Source of the DNA: Mycobacterium botniense
GTDB taxonomy: Bacteria > Actinomycetota > Actinomycetes > Mycobacteriales > Mycobacteriaceae
NCBI RefSeq assembly: GCF_010723305.1
Contig: NZ_BLKW01000004.1
Location: 558,001-622,000 of the forward strand
Direction of reading: 5' to 3'
Length of the DNA stretch: 64,000 nt
In this document: piece by piece, positions 34,830 through 46,300 of the stretch
How the letters are laid out: every line of letters starts with the position of its first letter
Numbering within the stretch: the stretch's first letter is position 1
Notes under the pieces: model-generated
Seen by the model: the letters and a program-made list of their open reading frames with translations, nothing else
What the model was told of the DNA's origin: nothing
Database searches by the model: none
Translations under genes and position numbers: made by a program

Positions 34830-35996
34830 TCATCGGCGATCGCTCGATCCGGCGGCATCCAGTGCGTCCAGCGCCTGCGACCAGGCCCGGTGGCGATGCT
34901 GCAGCCCGGGTTCGTTGCGGCCGAACACCAGCTGATCGCGCGCCCCGGACGCCAAGTTAGCTTGCAACGTCTCAGCCAGCCGATAGTCCTCGTCTCGAAC
35001 CGTGGTGTGCGCGTAGTCGAACACCTTCTGGGCCCCGGCGGCCACGGTTTCGTCGGAGAGATCCAACGGTGTCGAGTTCTGGTGAACGGTGATGGACCTG
35101 CCCGGGGTGTCGCCGGGGTAAATCCGAAACAGCTCACCGTTGGCGATCGTCACTGACAGTACGATGTTGGGGAACAATGCGTAGATGACCACCATGTGCT
35201 GGAATGGATCCCATTGCTCTTCGGGAACATTGTTCAACTCGAGAATCGAATTGAGCGGAAAGACCAGCCGGTGATGTGGGCCGAGCGAGTCGAACACCGC
35301 GCAGTTGCTGCGCGCAATCAGCGCGAAGGTCCGTCGGTGCACGGTGGCGAAATGGTAATTCTCCGCGAAGGTGTCTACAGCCAGCTTCCAGTTGATCGGG
35401 ACATCGAGAACCTTCTCGCCCAGCGGAGACCAATTTCCGATGCCCCAAGAGGCGAGTTCATCGGCCAGTGGGCCCAAGTGCGCGACGATGTCCAGCGTGG
35501 CTTCGGGATTGAGTGCCACCCAAAGGAACCCGGCGAACTCGGCGGCCGGCAACTCCGTCAGGCCATCGGCATCAAGGGTCACGCCGGGAAAGCCCTCGGC
35601 GCCGGGAACTGAGACCAACCGTCCGGTGTTGTCGTAGGTCCAGGCGTGGTAGGGGCAGCTGAACCGTTTTGCGGTGCCGCACCCTGTCGCTACCTGCGAT
35701 TGCCGGTGCAGGCACACATTGTTGAACGCCTTGACCGATCCGTCGGCCGTTCTGGTCAGCAGGATCGATCGCTCCATCACCATCTTGGTGCAATACGCCC
35801 CCGGCTTGGGTAGCTCGGAGGCATACCCCACCAGCTGGGGACTGGTCAGCAACATGGTTTTATCGCGTTCGTGCCGCTCGACCGAGGTGTACTCACGCGC
35901 GTTGACCGTGTACTGGCTGGGCGCCAGGTCGGTGGTCTTGTCGCGGGCAAGCTTCACGGCACGCCGGGTCAAATCGATAAGCTGCTCACGGTCCAT
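34830..35996 (-). CDS. Rieske non-heme iron oxygenase, large subunit type
   Basis: 388 residues from ATG 35996 (MDREQLIDLT). ATG 36002, two codons upstream, abuts the GGAGGG sequence and is too close; 35996 has correct spacing of 6 nt. The Rieske domain has CLHRQSQ and CPYHAWTY (CxH-N16-CxxH). The catalytic part has the iron-ligand helix VDTFAENYHFATVH (Dx2... NYHxxxxH). The protein resembles the alpha subunit of aromatic-ring/quaternary-amine oxygenases, unlike the KshA-like enzyme at 27757. No dedicated reductase or beta subunit is nearby. Its promoter has a MerR-type layout and the MerR gene is divergent. Confidence 0.92.
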   Translation of the reverse strand: MDREQLIDLTRRAVKLARDKTTDLAPSQYTVNAREYTSVERHERDKTMLLTSPQLVGYASELPKPGAYCTKMVMERSILLTRTADGSVKAFNNVCLHRQSQVATGCGTAKRFSCPYHAWTYDNTGRLVSVPGAEGFPGVTLDADGLTELPAAEFAGFLWVALNPEATLDIVAHLGPLADELASWGIGNWSPLGEKVLDVPINWKLAVDTFAENYHFATVHRRTFALIARSNCAVFDSLGPHHRLVFPLNSILELNNVPEEQWDPFQHMVVIYALFPNIVLSVTIANGELFRIYPGDTPGRSITVHQNSTPLDLSDETVAAGAQKVFDYAHTTVRDEDYRLAETLQANLASGARDQLVFGRNEPGLQHRHRAWSQALDALDAAGSSDRR

Positions 35997-36002
35997 CAGC
36001 AT

Positions 36003-36008
36003 CCCTCC
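36003..36008 (-). promoter_or_regulatory. Shine-Dalgarno site fixing the Rieske start
   Basis: GGAGGG on the minus strand directly precedes ATG 36002 but is 6 nt from ATG 35996, so the latter is the likely start. Confidence 0.65.
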
Positions 36009-36025
36009 GCAAAAATCCAGGTGAG

Positions 36026-36056
36026 TTTGTACACCTTGTCACGGTTGTAAGGTCAA
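36026..36056 (-). promoter_or_regulatory. MerR-type promoter with 19-bp spacer and internal dyad
   Basis: On the minus strand TTGACC (36056-36051) and TACAAA (36031-36026) are separated by exactly 19 bp, the over-long spacer of MerR-activated promoters. An ACCTT-N11-AAGGT dyad (36033-36053) lies in the spacer region. The divergent gene at 36060 encodes a MerR-family protein. Confidence 0.65.
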
Positions 36057-36059
36057 GGC

Positions 36060-36944
36060 GTGGCTGAGCAATTGCTGATCGGCGAGGTCACCGCCCTGAC
36101 CGGGATTGCGTCAGGCCGCATCCGCCACTATGAAAAACTCGGGCTGCTGCGTGCAGAGCACCTCAGCAACGGTTATCGGGTCTTCGGCATCGCCCAGGTT
36201 CTCGACCTGTTGCGGATCGATTTGTTGCGAAGCCTCGGCATCAGCATCAAGGACATTCGCCGGTTACTGGAAAGTCAGCAGAGCAGTCTCGGGGATGTCT
36301 TGGCCCAGCACCGTGCGATGCTGGTACGACAGCGGGACCGGTTGGACCGATTAATCGCCGCGATCGACGCCGCCACCGACAGCGGGTTGGCGATCCGGTG
36401 TGCAGATGCCGACGGCAACGACAACGAGCGGATCCTGCGGCGGCTGGCGACGTCGCACCGCGACAGCATCGGTGTGATCGGCAGGCTCAGTACCCCGCTG
36501 TCGCCGCCGGCGGCCGCGATGTACGCCGCGTTGTTCGACGAGTGGCAGCTACCCGTGCCGGCGCTGTTCGGCCAGATGGTTCTGCCCGAAGCGGCCAGTA
36601 CGCTGCTCGAGGAAATCGCTGAGATGCCAGGGCGTACAGTGCTATTCGACCGACTGCGCCGACTCGCCAGTGAAGTTGTCGGGCTCGGCGAAAATTACGA
36701 CGCCGCAACCCAGCTCGTCCGCACCTGGATCGATGAACAGATGGCCGATCCGCTACCCGACGACGTGGTCGCCGTACTGAAACGTGTGCGACCGCTGCTG
36801 GAACACGATCCGGTCATTGTGCAGGGCTTTCGGACCTGGGCAGCGTCGATAGCCCCGGCGGCGGCGCACTTTCTCGACGAGATGGCCCGCGAGACCGCTC
36901 GCCGCGGGGTGCAGGCCGTCAGCGTCATCGTGCTACCGCCATAA
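36060..36944 (+). CDS. MerR-family transcriptional regulator
   Basis: 294 residues from GTG 36060. The N-terminal winged helix is MerR-like: LLIGEVTALTGIASGRIRHY, EKLGLLRAE, NGYRVFGIAQVLDLLRI, then a dimerisation helix (LGISIKDIRRLLE, QRDRLDRLIAAID). The large C-terminal region (about residues 125-294) matches the TipAS/helical effector domain class; no Cys metal site is seen, so it is more likely to sense a small molecule than a metal. It is divergent from the Rieske gene, whose promoter has MerR-type geometry, and probably activates it and represses itself. Confidence 0.92.
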   Translation: MAEQLLIGEVTALTGIASGRIRHYEKLGLLRAEHLSNGYRVFGIAQVLDLLRIDLLRSLGISIKDIRRLLESQQSSLGDVLAQHRAMLVRQRDRLDRLIAAIDAATDSGLAIRCADADGNDNERILRRLATSHRDSIGVIGRLSTPLSPPAAAMYAALFDEWQLPVPALFGQMVLPEAASTLLEEIAEMPGRTVLFDRLRRLASEVVGLGENYDAATQLVRTWIDEQMADPLPDDVVAVLKRVRPLLEHDPVIVQGFRTWAASIAPAAAHFLDEMARETARRGVQAVSVIVLPP

Positions 36945-37018
36945 CAGCGCGGCGGTCGGGCCCGGTCCGGGTGCAGTGACCAACGACGGACGTCTGCACG
37001 CATGAACCGGGCAGGTAG

Positions 37019-38671
37019 TCAACGCTCCCAAGCTAATTGGCTCTCGGAGTTTCGCGGTGCAGGGTTGCGGACCCATGGTGTGCACCCGGCGGTGGTGAAG
37101 CGCGCGACGTAGGGCCCGATCCTGACATCGTCAGCGTCGGTGCCGGCGGCCAGCAGATTACCCGCCTCGTCGTAGGTGTACCAGGAACAGCCCGCTCCGG
37201 TAACACCGCTCGTTGCCGAGTAGAGTCCCGGCTCCATCTCCGCGGGGACAGCGTACGTCCCCGGTGGGATGAACGGGCCGGGCGAGCCCGGGGTGCCCGC
37301 CAATACCGCTGCGGCGTCTTCGCATTTGTGGCGCGGGAATTCCTTGAGGCAGTTACGCCAACCCGATTCGCCTGCGATGAGGGGATACATCCGCTCTACT
37401 TCGGCGTTGGGCTGCCATGCGTACCCGCCGTGCACGCGCACGCACCGAATCGGTGTGTTAGCCGTCGATGTCGTGGTGGTATTCATTTGGTCGCGAGTAC
37501 ATGGTGAGCCCACGGCGAACGCGGCCGGAGCGGCATCGGTGCCATCGCTGCGCGGTGACGAATCAGTGCTTTCCGTCGGCGAAACGGCGGCGATACCGGC
37601 GGACCGGGCGCTTGCGGCGGCAGGCTTGTAGGGGCCGGTCGAATGACTGCCAAGGGTGGCGACCGATCCCGTCATCATCAGGGCGACGGTCATAGGGATG
37701 ACCGCCGCGGCGGTTGCAAGGGCATGACGAACCGGCGATCGCGGCTGCCCGGACGCTCTCCAGGGCGGTGCCGGTGAGCCCGGTGCGCCGGACTTCGCGC
37801 ACCTGAGCTTTGTGACTCTGAGTCGGAACTTTCTGTCACGACCGGCGTTCAGCGCTGAGGCGAATTCTCCGCATCGCGCGAATCGATCGGCGGGGTCCTT
37901 GGCCAATGCGCGGGCCAGCGGCGCGTCGAAGCGGGCCAGTTCCGGCCTGATGTCGCCTATCCGGGGTGGTGTGCCGTTGAGATGCTGGCTGATGACTACG
38001 GTGGGGTTCGCATGTTTGAACGGCGGTGATCCGGTCAGAAGATGAAATGCGGTGGCGGCCAAGGAATACTGGTCGGCTCGCCCGTCGATCGGAGCGTCCA
38101 TGAGCTGCTCGGGCGCAGCATAGGCGACTGTGCCGACAGCCATGTTGGTGGCCGTCAAACCGCTGATGTCATCGATGTGGCGTGCGATACCGAAGTCCGC
38201 CAGCAATATGCGCCGCACGCCAGACGGGGCTTGTGCGACAAGAATATTGCTCGGCTTCACATCGCGGTGCAGCAGCCCACTGTCATGGGCGTAGTCGAGC
38301 GCTTCGGCGATCGCCGTGATGATCTCGAGGACGTCGTCGGGCGGCATCCCCCCGGGATACTTGTCGTGCAGTAACTTGCCCGCATCGAGACCGTCGACGT
38401 AGTCCATTGAAATCCACAGCTGGCCGTCGAACTCGCCACGGTCGTGGATTCCGACGATGTGCGGGTGCCATAACATCGCCGCGAGGTCGGCTTCGCGGTT
38501 GAACCGTTCACGAAATTCCGGGTCAGCCGACACGTCGGCTGGGAGGACCTTGAGCGCCTCGCGCCGCGGCAGGCGTGGGTGCTCCGCCAGGTAGACCTCA
38601 CCCATCGCCCCCGACCCCAGATGCCGAAGTATTCGGAATCCAGCACAAATTGTGTCGTTGGGCAACGGCAT
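37019..38671 (-). CDS. Transmembrane Ser/Thr protein kinase (Pkn family)
   Basis: 550 residues. The kinase domain (about 10-275) has GSGAMGEV (19-26), ATP-binding Lys41 in EALKVLP, catalytic Asp137 in [11 protein letters not shown] at 159-161 and YAAPEQL in place of APE. A basic juxtamembrane stretch leads to a membrane helix at about 317-340 ([19 protein letters not shown]). The outer C-terminal part is Ser/Thr/Pro-rich, then a Cys-containing domain with repeated PGTY/PGLYS motifs ([20 protein letters not shown]). It is a mycobacterial PknB-type sensor kinase related to PknF/PknI/PknJ, but which one is not clear. It is divergent from the DUF1906 gene. Confidence 0.93.
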   Translation of the reverse strand: MPLPNDTICAGFRILRHLGSGAMGEVYLAEHPRLPRREALKVLPADVSADPEFRERFNREADLAAMLWHPHIVGIHDRGEFDGQLWISMDYVDGLDAGKLLHDKYPGGMPPDDVLEIITAIAEALDYAHDSGLLHRDVKPSNILVAQAPSGVRRILLADFGIARHIDDISGLTATNMAVGTVAYAAPEQLMDAPIDGRADQYSLAATAFHLLTGSPPFKHANPTVVISQHLNGTPPRIGDIRPELARFDAPLARALAKDPADRFARCGEFASALNAGRDRKFRLRVTKLRCAKSGAPGSPAPPWRASGQPRSPVRHALATAAAVIPMTVALMMTGSVATLGSHSTGPYKPAAASARSAGIAAVSPTESTDSSPRSDGTDAAPAAFAVGSPCTRDQMNTTTTSTANTPIRCVRVHGGYAWQPNAEVERMYPLIAGESGWRNCLKEFPRHKCEDAAAVLAGTPGSPGPFIPPGTYAVPAEMEPGLYSATSGVTGAGCSWYTYDEAGNLLAAGTDADDVRIGPYVARFTTAGCTPWVRNPAPRNSESQLAWER

Positions 38672-38673
38672 GT

Positions 38674-38697
38674 GCGAATCCTACCGATGTGATTCGC
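38674..38697. promoter_or_regulatory. Inverted repeat GCGAATC-N10-GATTCGC
   Basis: Perfect 7-bp arms just upstream of the kinase start (38671), in the 219-bp divergent region with the DUF1906 gene. A dimeric regulator could bind here and control the kinase gene. Confidence 0.4.
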
Positions 38698-38890
38698 TGC
38701 GGTGCATGCATTACCCCGGCGTTTTGCGCCAGGCTGTCGTGATAGCAGTGCCAGGCCGGCGCGCGTCCGCCCGGTGGCGTCCCCAGTTTGCGCGGGTGCG
38801 CAGTGACCAGTGATCCTCGGGGCCTTTTATGACAGGAGTGACTGGTGGAGTTAGTGCGACCATTGGTGCTGTTACCCTACTCTGTGACAT

Positions 38891-39613
38891 GTGTTAGTCT
38901 CCCGCCGCACGGCGCTCAAATTCGTGGGCGCTACCCCCGCCTGGCTCGGTGCCGGCGCCGCGGCATCATTGCTGAGTCCCGCCTTGGCCTCGGCGAGCCC
39001 GCTTGGGATCTTGTTGGACTACTCAGCCGGTGTTATCCCCGCCAGCGACATCAAGGCCGCCGGTGCTGTGGGAGCAATCCGGTATGTTTCCGATCGACGA
39101 CCGGGCGGTGCGTGGATGCTGGGCAAGCCCATCCAGCTGGCGGAAGCTCGTGATTTGCACAGTAATGGGCTCAAGATCGTCTCCTGTTATCAATACGGCA
39201 AGCAGGACACGGCCGACTGGCTGGGCGGGCAGAGCGCCGGAGTCACACATGCCCAACGCGGCTGGCAGTTGCATACCGCCGCGGGTGGTCCGGCCAGTGC
39301 CCCGATCTACGCCTCGATTGACGACAACCCGTCATACGAGCAGTACAAACAGCAGGTCGCTCCCTATTTACGGGGCTGGGAGTCGGTGCTTGGACACCAA
39401 CGCGTCGGGGTGTATGCCAACGCCAGGACGATCGATTGGGCGCTGCAAGATGGTTTGGGCTCCTACTTCTGGCAGCACAACTGGGGATCCCCCAAAGGCT
39501 TCACGCACCCCGCCGCCCATCTCCACCAAGTCGAGATCGACAAACGCACTGTTGCGGGTGTCGGCGTCGACGTCAACCACATCCTCAAACCCCAATTCGG
39601 GCAGTGGGAATAA
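38891..39613 (+). CDS. Tat-exported DUF1906 (glycoside hydrolase-like) protein, Rv2525c orthologue
   Basis: 240 residues from GTG 38891. The N-terminus is a twin-arginine signal (SRRTALKFVG, then a hydrophobic stretch and cleavage near ALASASP). The mature part starts LGILLDYSAGV and has VRYVSDRR-type strands, IVSCYQYGKQ, PIYASIDDNP and VGVYANARTIDW. This is the DUF1906 TIM-barrel related to glycoside hydrolases. In M. tuberculosis the orthologue, adjacent to fas, affects cell-wall properties and beta-lactam susceptibility. There is no clear SD sequence; the start may be leaderless. Its role near fas is unknown. Confidence 0.92.
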   Translation: MLVSRRTALKFVGATPAWLGAGAAASLLSPALASASPLGILLDYSAGVIPASDIKAAGAVGAIRYVSDRRPGGAWMLGKPIQLAEARDLHSNGLKIVSCYQYGKQDTADWLGGQSAGVTHAQRGWQLHTAAGGPASAPIYASIDDNPSYEQYKQQVAPYLRGWESVLGHQRVGVYANARTIDWALQDGLGSYFWQHNWGSPKGFTHPAAHLHQVEIDKRTVAGVGVDVNHILKPQFGQWE

Positions 39614-40309
39614 CGTTGACCACCAGAAGACCGGCCGGCCAGCTACGCCACTGCAGACGACGTTGTGCCGCGGGGGCGTGATGGGGTAGCTGATCACCCA
39701 CAACACACGCGAGCGCGAAAAAGAGCTGACGCCACCGGCCCGTCGCATCGCTGGCAGGCCGGCAGGATCTGGGCGCCATGACAGAGCGGGCCGGTTAACC
39801 CGACCGTGGAGCGGCATGCAGCCGTTCCCAGCAAACTCCCCAGACCGTGTCGCGCAGCGCAGTGGCTAGCGCCCGTGGCGTCATGCATCAGCACACGCGG
39901 CGCCGGATCCGCGCCGCACGCCGAATTTAGAACATAACGATTTGATAACAATACTGCTTTGATCTGCGCTGTTGTGGCTACTCGACCGTAACCACCTGCA
40001 TGCAGGACGTTTGTTCCGGAGGTCTCCGGCTGCAGTTCAGTGCTGTGTTACCCAGGGCACTGTTACCCGCGCGTAGAACCCGCCAGTAACCGATCAGCAC
40101 ACAAAAACCCTGCTGGTTCTTATGCCAGTCTTATTGCAGCCGACCAACCCGCGCCCGGCCTCTCGGACCTTCCTCGAAACGGGATCGGTCCGGATTCGGC
40201 CGACTCGACGGGGAGTGGGTGGGCATGTGAGCACACCCGCTGGGCAGCGAAGGTCTGACACGCGGAGCGAAGCGAGACACAGCAGAAGCACTACAGGGAG
40301 ATACGCACG
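39614..40309. other. fas upstream region with several inverted and direct repeats
   Basis: About 700 bp without a convincing gene. The visible elements are a 12-bp palindrome CCTGCATGCAGG (39995-40006), CCGGAG-GT-CTCCGG (40016-40029), two direct copies of TGTTACCC (40046-40053, 40061-40068) and the SD AGGGAG (40295-40300) before the fas GTG. The fas-acpS promoter in mycobacteria is activated by FasR, so these are candidates for such regulation. I could not identify the FasR operator by sequence. Confidence 0.5.
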
Positions 40310-43300
40310 GTGACGATCAACGAGCACGACAGGGTGTCCGCTGACCGCGACGGGACTCCCCCCGAGGTCAGGCATACCCAGGCTCTGGTCGATCGCCTGT
40401 CCGGCGGCGAGCCCTATGCCGTCGCGTTCGGGGGGCAAGGCAGCGCCTGGCTGGAAACCCTGGAAGAACTGGTGTCTTCCGCGGGCATCGAAGCCGAGCT
40501 GACCACCTTGGTCGGTGAGGCGGATCTGCTGCTCGAGCCGGTCGCCAAAGAATTGGTCGTCGTGCGCCCGATCGGTTTTGAGCCGCTCCAGTGGGTGCGC
40601 GCGCTGGCGGCGGAGGATGCCGTTCCGTCGTCCAAGCAGCTGACCTCGGCGGCGGTGTCAGTCCCGGGCGTGCTGCTCACCCAGATCGCGGCCATGCGGG
40701 CGTTGGCGCGCCAGGGTATGGATCTGGTGGCTGTACCGCCGGTGGCGGTTGCCGGCCATTCGCAGGGTGTGCTCGCAGTCGAGTCCCTGCACGCCGCAGG
40801 CACCCGCGATGTCGAGCTGCTGGCCCTGGCGCAACTGATCGGCGCGGCCGGCACGCTGGTGGCCCGCCGGCGAGGAATATCGATCCTCGGTGACCGCCCG
40901 CCGATGGTGTCGGTCACCAACGCCGATCCGGAGCGCATCCGCGGGCTACTCGACGAGTTCGCCCGGGATGTCCGTACCGTCCTGCCGCCGGTGCTGTCCA
41001 TCCGCAACGGTCGGCGCGCGGTGGTCATCACCGGAACACCTGAGCAACTGTCGCGTTTCGCGCTGTACTGCAAGCAGATTTCGGAGCAGGAAGAGGCCGA
41101 TCGCAAGAACAAGGTGCGCGGTGGCGCCGTGTTCGCCCCGGTTTTCGAACCTGTTCAAGTCGAAGTTGGTTTCCACACCCCGCGTCTTGCCGACGGGGTC
41201 GACCTCGTCGGTGGGTGGGCCGAAAAGGTCGGCCTCGACGTCGGGTTGGCTCGGGCCATGACCGAAGCCATCCTGGTGCGGCAGGTCGACTGGGTGGACG
41301 AAGTCAGCAGGCTGCACGAAGCAGGGGCGCGCTGGATTCTCGATCTGGGGCCCGGCGATATCTTGACCCGGTTGACCGCGCCGGTGATTCGAGGGCTGGG
41401 TGTGGGTATTGTGGCCGCGGCCACCCGCGGCGGGCAGCGCAATCTGTTTACCGCCGGCGCCATCCCCGAGGTGGCCCGGCCGTGGTCGAGTTATGCCCCC
41501 GCGGTGGTGCGGCTGCCGGACGGCAGGATCAAACTCTCGACGAAATTCTCTCGGTTGACCGGGCGGTCGCCGATTTTGCTGGCCGGTATGACGCCCACCA
41601 CCGTCGACGCCAAGATCGTCGCCGCCGCCGCCAACGCCGGCCACTGGGCTGAGCTGGCCGGCGGCGGGCAGGTCACCGAAGAAATCTTCACGAATCGGCT
41701 CGAGGAGCTGAGGGGGCTCCTCGAGCCCGGGCGCACCTTCGAGTTCAACGCGCTATTCCTCGACCCGTACCTGTGGAAGCTGCAGGTCGGCGGAAAACGG
41801 TTGGTGCAGAAGGCCCGCCAGTCCGGTGCGCCGATCGACGGCGTGGTTATCAGCGCCGGCATCCCGGAGCTGGAAGAGGCCGTGGAGTTGATCGACGAGC
41901 TCAACGGCGTCGGGATCAGCCACGTGGTTTTCAAACCCGGCACGGTTGAACAGATCCGCTCGGTGATCCGCATCGCCACCGAGGTGCCCACCAAACCGGT
42001 GATCATGCATATCGAGGGCGGACGCGCCGGCGGCCACCATTCCTGGGAAGATCTCGACGATCTGCTGCTGGCGACCTACTCCGAGCTGCGGTCGCGGCCC
42101 AACATCACCGTCTGTGTCGGCGGCGGCATCGGTACACCCGAGCGGGCCGCCGAATACCTGTCCGGGCGCTGGGCTGAGCGGCACGGCTTCCCGCTGATGC
42201 CTGTCGACGGCATTTTGGTCGGTACCGCAGCGATGGCGACCAAGGAATCCACCACGTCACCGTCGGTCAAGCGGATGCTGGTGGAGACCCGCGGCACCGA
42301 CCAGTGGATCAGTGCCGGAAAAGCCCAGGGCGGCATGGCCTCCAGCCGCAGCCAGCTCGGTGCCGACATTCACGAGATCGACAACGCCGCCTCCCGGTGC
42401 GGTCGGCTGCTCGACGAGGTGGCCGGTGACGCCGAGGCAGTCGCGGCCCGCCGCGACGAGATCATCGCCGCGATGGCCGCCACCGCCAAACCGTACTTCG
42501 GCGATGCCGGCGAAATGACCTACGCGCAGTGGTTGCGCCGCTACGTTGAGTTGACCGTCGGCGAGGGTAATTCCACCGCCGATACGGTCTCACCGCACAG
42601 CCCGTGGCTGGCCGACACCTGGCGCGACCGCTTCGAAAAGATGCTGCAGCGCGCCGAAGCCCGGCTGCACCCACAGGATCACGGCCGGATCACCACGTTG
42701 TTCTCCAGGTCCGACGAGGCTGGTGTGCGGCTCCTGGAGAACCCCGACGCAGCCATTGCCGCGTTGGTGCAGCACTATCCCGACGCCGAGACCGTGCAGC
42801 TGCACCCCGCCGATGTGTCGTTTTTTGTCACGCTGTGCCAGACGCCGGGCAAGCCGGTCAACTTCGTACCGGTCATCGACAAAGACGTCCGGCGTTGGTG
42901 GCGTAGCGATTCCCTGTGGCAGGCGCACGACGCTCGCTACGACGCCGACCAGGTGTGCATCATCCCGGGCCCGGCGTCGGTCGCCGGTATCACCCGCGTC
43001 GACGAGCCGGTCGGCGAACTGCTGGACCGCTTCGAACAGGCCGCCATCGACGAACTGCTCGCGGCCGGAGCCGAACCCGAGCCGGTGACCTCGCGCCGGC
43101 TGGGCCGCGCTGATGTGACCGGTCCGCTGGCCATCGTGCTCGACGCTCCCGATGTGCTGTGGGCGGGCCGTACCACGACCAACCCTGTGCACCGCATCGC
43201 TGATCCCGGCGACTGGCAGGTTCACGAAAACCGCACAGCCACACACTCCTCCACCGGGGCCCGCCTGCAGGTCAGATCTGCCGAGCAGGTTCTGCTGAGC

Positions 43301-46300
43301 GTTCCGGTGTCAGGCACCTGGGTAGAAATCCCGATTACACTGCCCGCCAACACTATTGACGGTGGTATTCCGGTTGTCAGCACACCGGATGCCGCAACCG
43401 CCATGCGTTCTGTGCTGGCCATCGCCGCCGGTGTCGACAACCCAGCGGCGCTGCCGGAGGTGCATGAGGGGACCGCTACCGTGACCGTGCAGTGGAACCC
43501 CGAACGGGTCGCCGACCACACCGGGGTGACCGCCACCTTCGGCGAACCACTGGCCCCCGGGCTATCCACCGTGCCCGACGCAGTCGTCGGCCTGTGCTGG
43601 CCCGCGGTGTTCGCGGCCATCGGCTCCGCGGTCACCCCCGCCGGCGTCCCGGTGATCGAGGGCCTGCTGAACCTGGTGCACCTCGACCACGCTGCGCGCC
43701 TGATCGACCCGCTACCGCGCGTTCCAACCGAATTAATTGTCGAAGCAACGGTTTCTACCGCGACCGACACCGAGTTGGGCCGGATCGTGCCGGTCTTGGT
43801 CACGGTGGCGCAGCCAGACGGTGCGGTCGTGGCCAACCTGGAAGAGCGCTTCGCGATCCTGGGACGCACCGGCACCGCCGAGGCCACCGATCCGGTTCGC
43901 GCCGGGGGCGCGATCTCTGCCAATGCCACCGAGACCCCGCGGCGCCGCCGCCGCGATGTCACACTCACCGCGCCGGTCGACATGCGCCCGTTCGCAATGG
44001 TGTCCGGCGACCACAACCCGATCCACACCGACCGCGCGGCGGCCCTGCTCGCCGGTCTGGACTCGCCGATCGTGCACGGCATGTGGTTATCGGCCGCAGC
44101 CCAGCATGTGGTGACCGCCACCGACGGTCAAGCCCGGCCACCGGCGCGGCTCATCGGCTGGACCGCCCGGTTTCTCGGCATGGTGCGCCCTGGCGATCAG
44201 GTGGACTTCCGCGTCGACCGCGTGGGAATCGACCAGGGCGCCGAAATTGTGGAAGTGACCGCGCGCGTGGGGTCGGATCTGGTGATGTCGGCGACCGCGA
44301 GACTGGCCGCGCCGAAGACGGTCTACGCGTTCCCCGGCCAGGGCATCCAGCACAAGGGCATGGGTATGGAGGTGCGGGCGCGGTCCAAGGCGGCCCGCAA
44401 GGTGTGGGACTCGGCAGACAAGTTCACCCGCGAAACGCTGGGCTTCTCGGTGCTGCATGTGGTGCGCGACAACCCCACCAGCATCATCGCCTCCGGCGTG
44501 CACTATCACCATCCCGACGGGGTGCTCTACCTGACACAGTTCACCCAGGTGGCGATGGCTACCGTCGCGGCGGCCCAGGTCGCCGAGATGCGTGAACAAG
44601 GTGCCTTTGTCGAAGGTGCGATCGCGTGCGGCCACTCGGTCGGGGAGTACACCGCGCTGGCCTGCGTCACCGGTATCTACGAGCTGGAAACACTGTTGGA
44701 AATGGTGTTTCAGCGCGGGTCGAAGATGCACGACATCGTGCCTCGCGACGAGCTGGGCCGGTCCAACTACCGGCTGGCTGCGATCCGGCCGTCGCAGATC
44801 GACGTGGCCGACGCAGACGTTCCCGCATTTGTCGCCGAGATCGCCGAGCGCACTGGGGAATTCCTGGAGATCGTCAACTATAACCTGCGCGGCTCGCAGT
44901 ACGCAGTCGCCGGCACGGTCCGCGGCCTGGAAGCGCTCGAGGCCGAGGTGGAGCGTCGTCGTGAAATTACCGGCGGCAGAAGATCTTTCATTTTTGTGCC
45001 TGGCATCGACGTGCCTTTCCACTCGCGGGTACTGCGGGTCGGCGTCGCCGAATTCCGCCGCTCACTGGACCGGGTCATGCCGCGGGACAAGGATCCCGAC
45101 TTGATCATCGGGCGCTACATCCCCAACTTGGTGCCACGGCCGTTCTCCCTCGACCGTGAGTTCATCCAGGAAATCCGGGATCTGGTGCCCGCTGAGCCGC
45201 TGGACCCGATCCTGGCCGACTACGACACCTGGCGCCGTGAGCGGCCGCGTGAGATGGCGCGCACCGTCTTTATCGAATTGCTGGCCTGGCAGTTCGCCAG
45301 CCCGGTGCGCTGGATCGAGACTCAGGATCTGCTGTTCACCGAAGAGGCGGCCGGCGGGCTGGGTGTGGAACGGTTCGTCGAGGTCGGGGTGAAGTCCTCG
45401 CCTACCGTTGCCGGATTGGCCGCCAACACCCTCAAACTTCCCGAATACGCCCACAGCACCGTCGAAGTGCTCAACGCCGAGCGTGACGCCGACGTGCTGT
45501 TCGCGAGGGACACCGATCCCGAACCGGAGCCCGAAGTCGACGCCGAGGCGACACCCGCTGAACCGGCTGCCCCTGACGCGGCGGCCGCCACCTCTGCCGG
45601 ACCGGCGCCGGCGGCGGCGCCCACTGGCCCCCGTCCCGACGACATCCCCTTCGACGCCGCCGACGCCACACTGGCGCTGATCGCACTGTCGGCCAAGATG
45701 CGCGTCGACCAGATCGAACCGCTGGACTCTATCGAATCGATCACCGACGGCGCGTCGTCGCGGCGCAACCAGTTGTTAGTGGATCTGGGGTCTGAGCTGG
45801 GTCTGGGCGCCATCGACGGGGCGGCTGAGGCCGACCTGGCGTCGCTGAGGTCGCAGGTCACCAAATTGGCGCGCACGTACAAGCCTTACGGCCCAGTGCT
45901 TTCCGAAGCGATCAACGATCAGCTGCGGACAGTTTTCGGACCGTCGGGAAAGCGCCCCACCGCTATCGGCGAGCGGGTCAAGAAGGTTTGGCAGCTCGGT
46001 GACGGGTGGGCCAAACACGTCATCGCCGAGGTCGCGCTGGGCACCCGTGAGGGCGCCAGCGTTCGCGGCGGAGCGCTGGGTCACTTGCATGAGGGGGCGC
46101 TGGCCGACGCGGCCGCGGTGGATCAGGTCATCGACGCCGCGGTGACCTCAGTGGCCGCGCGGCGCGGCGTTTCGGTGACGCTGCCGTCCGCTGGCGGCGG
46201 CGCTACCGTCGACGTGGCCGCGCTGAACGAGTTCACCCAACAAATTACCGGCCGCGACGGCGTGCTCGCATCGGCTGCGCGCCTGGTGCTGAACCAGCTG

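Noticed and set aside
43222..44121. Antisense open frames within fas (also near 47528-48469 and 48500-49858)
   Set aside because: They mirror fas codon bias, overlap essential coding sequence and have no domain.
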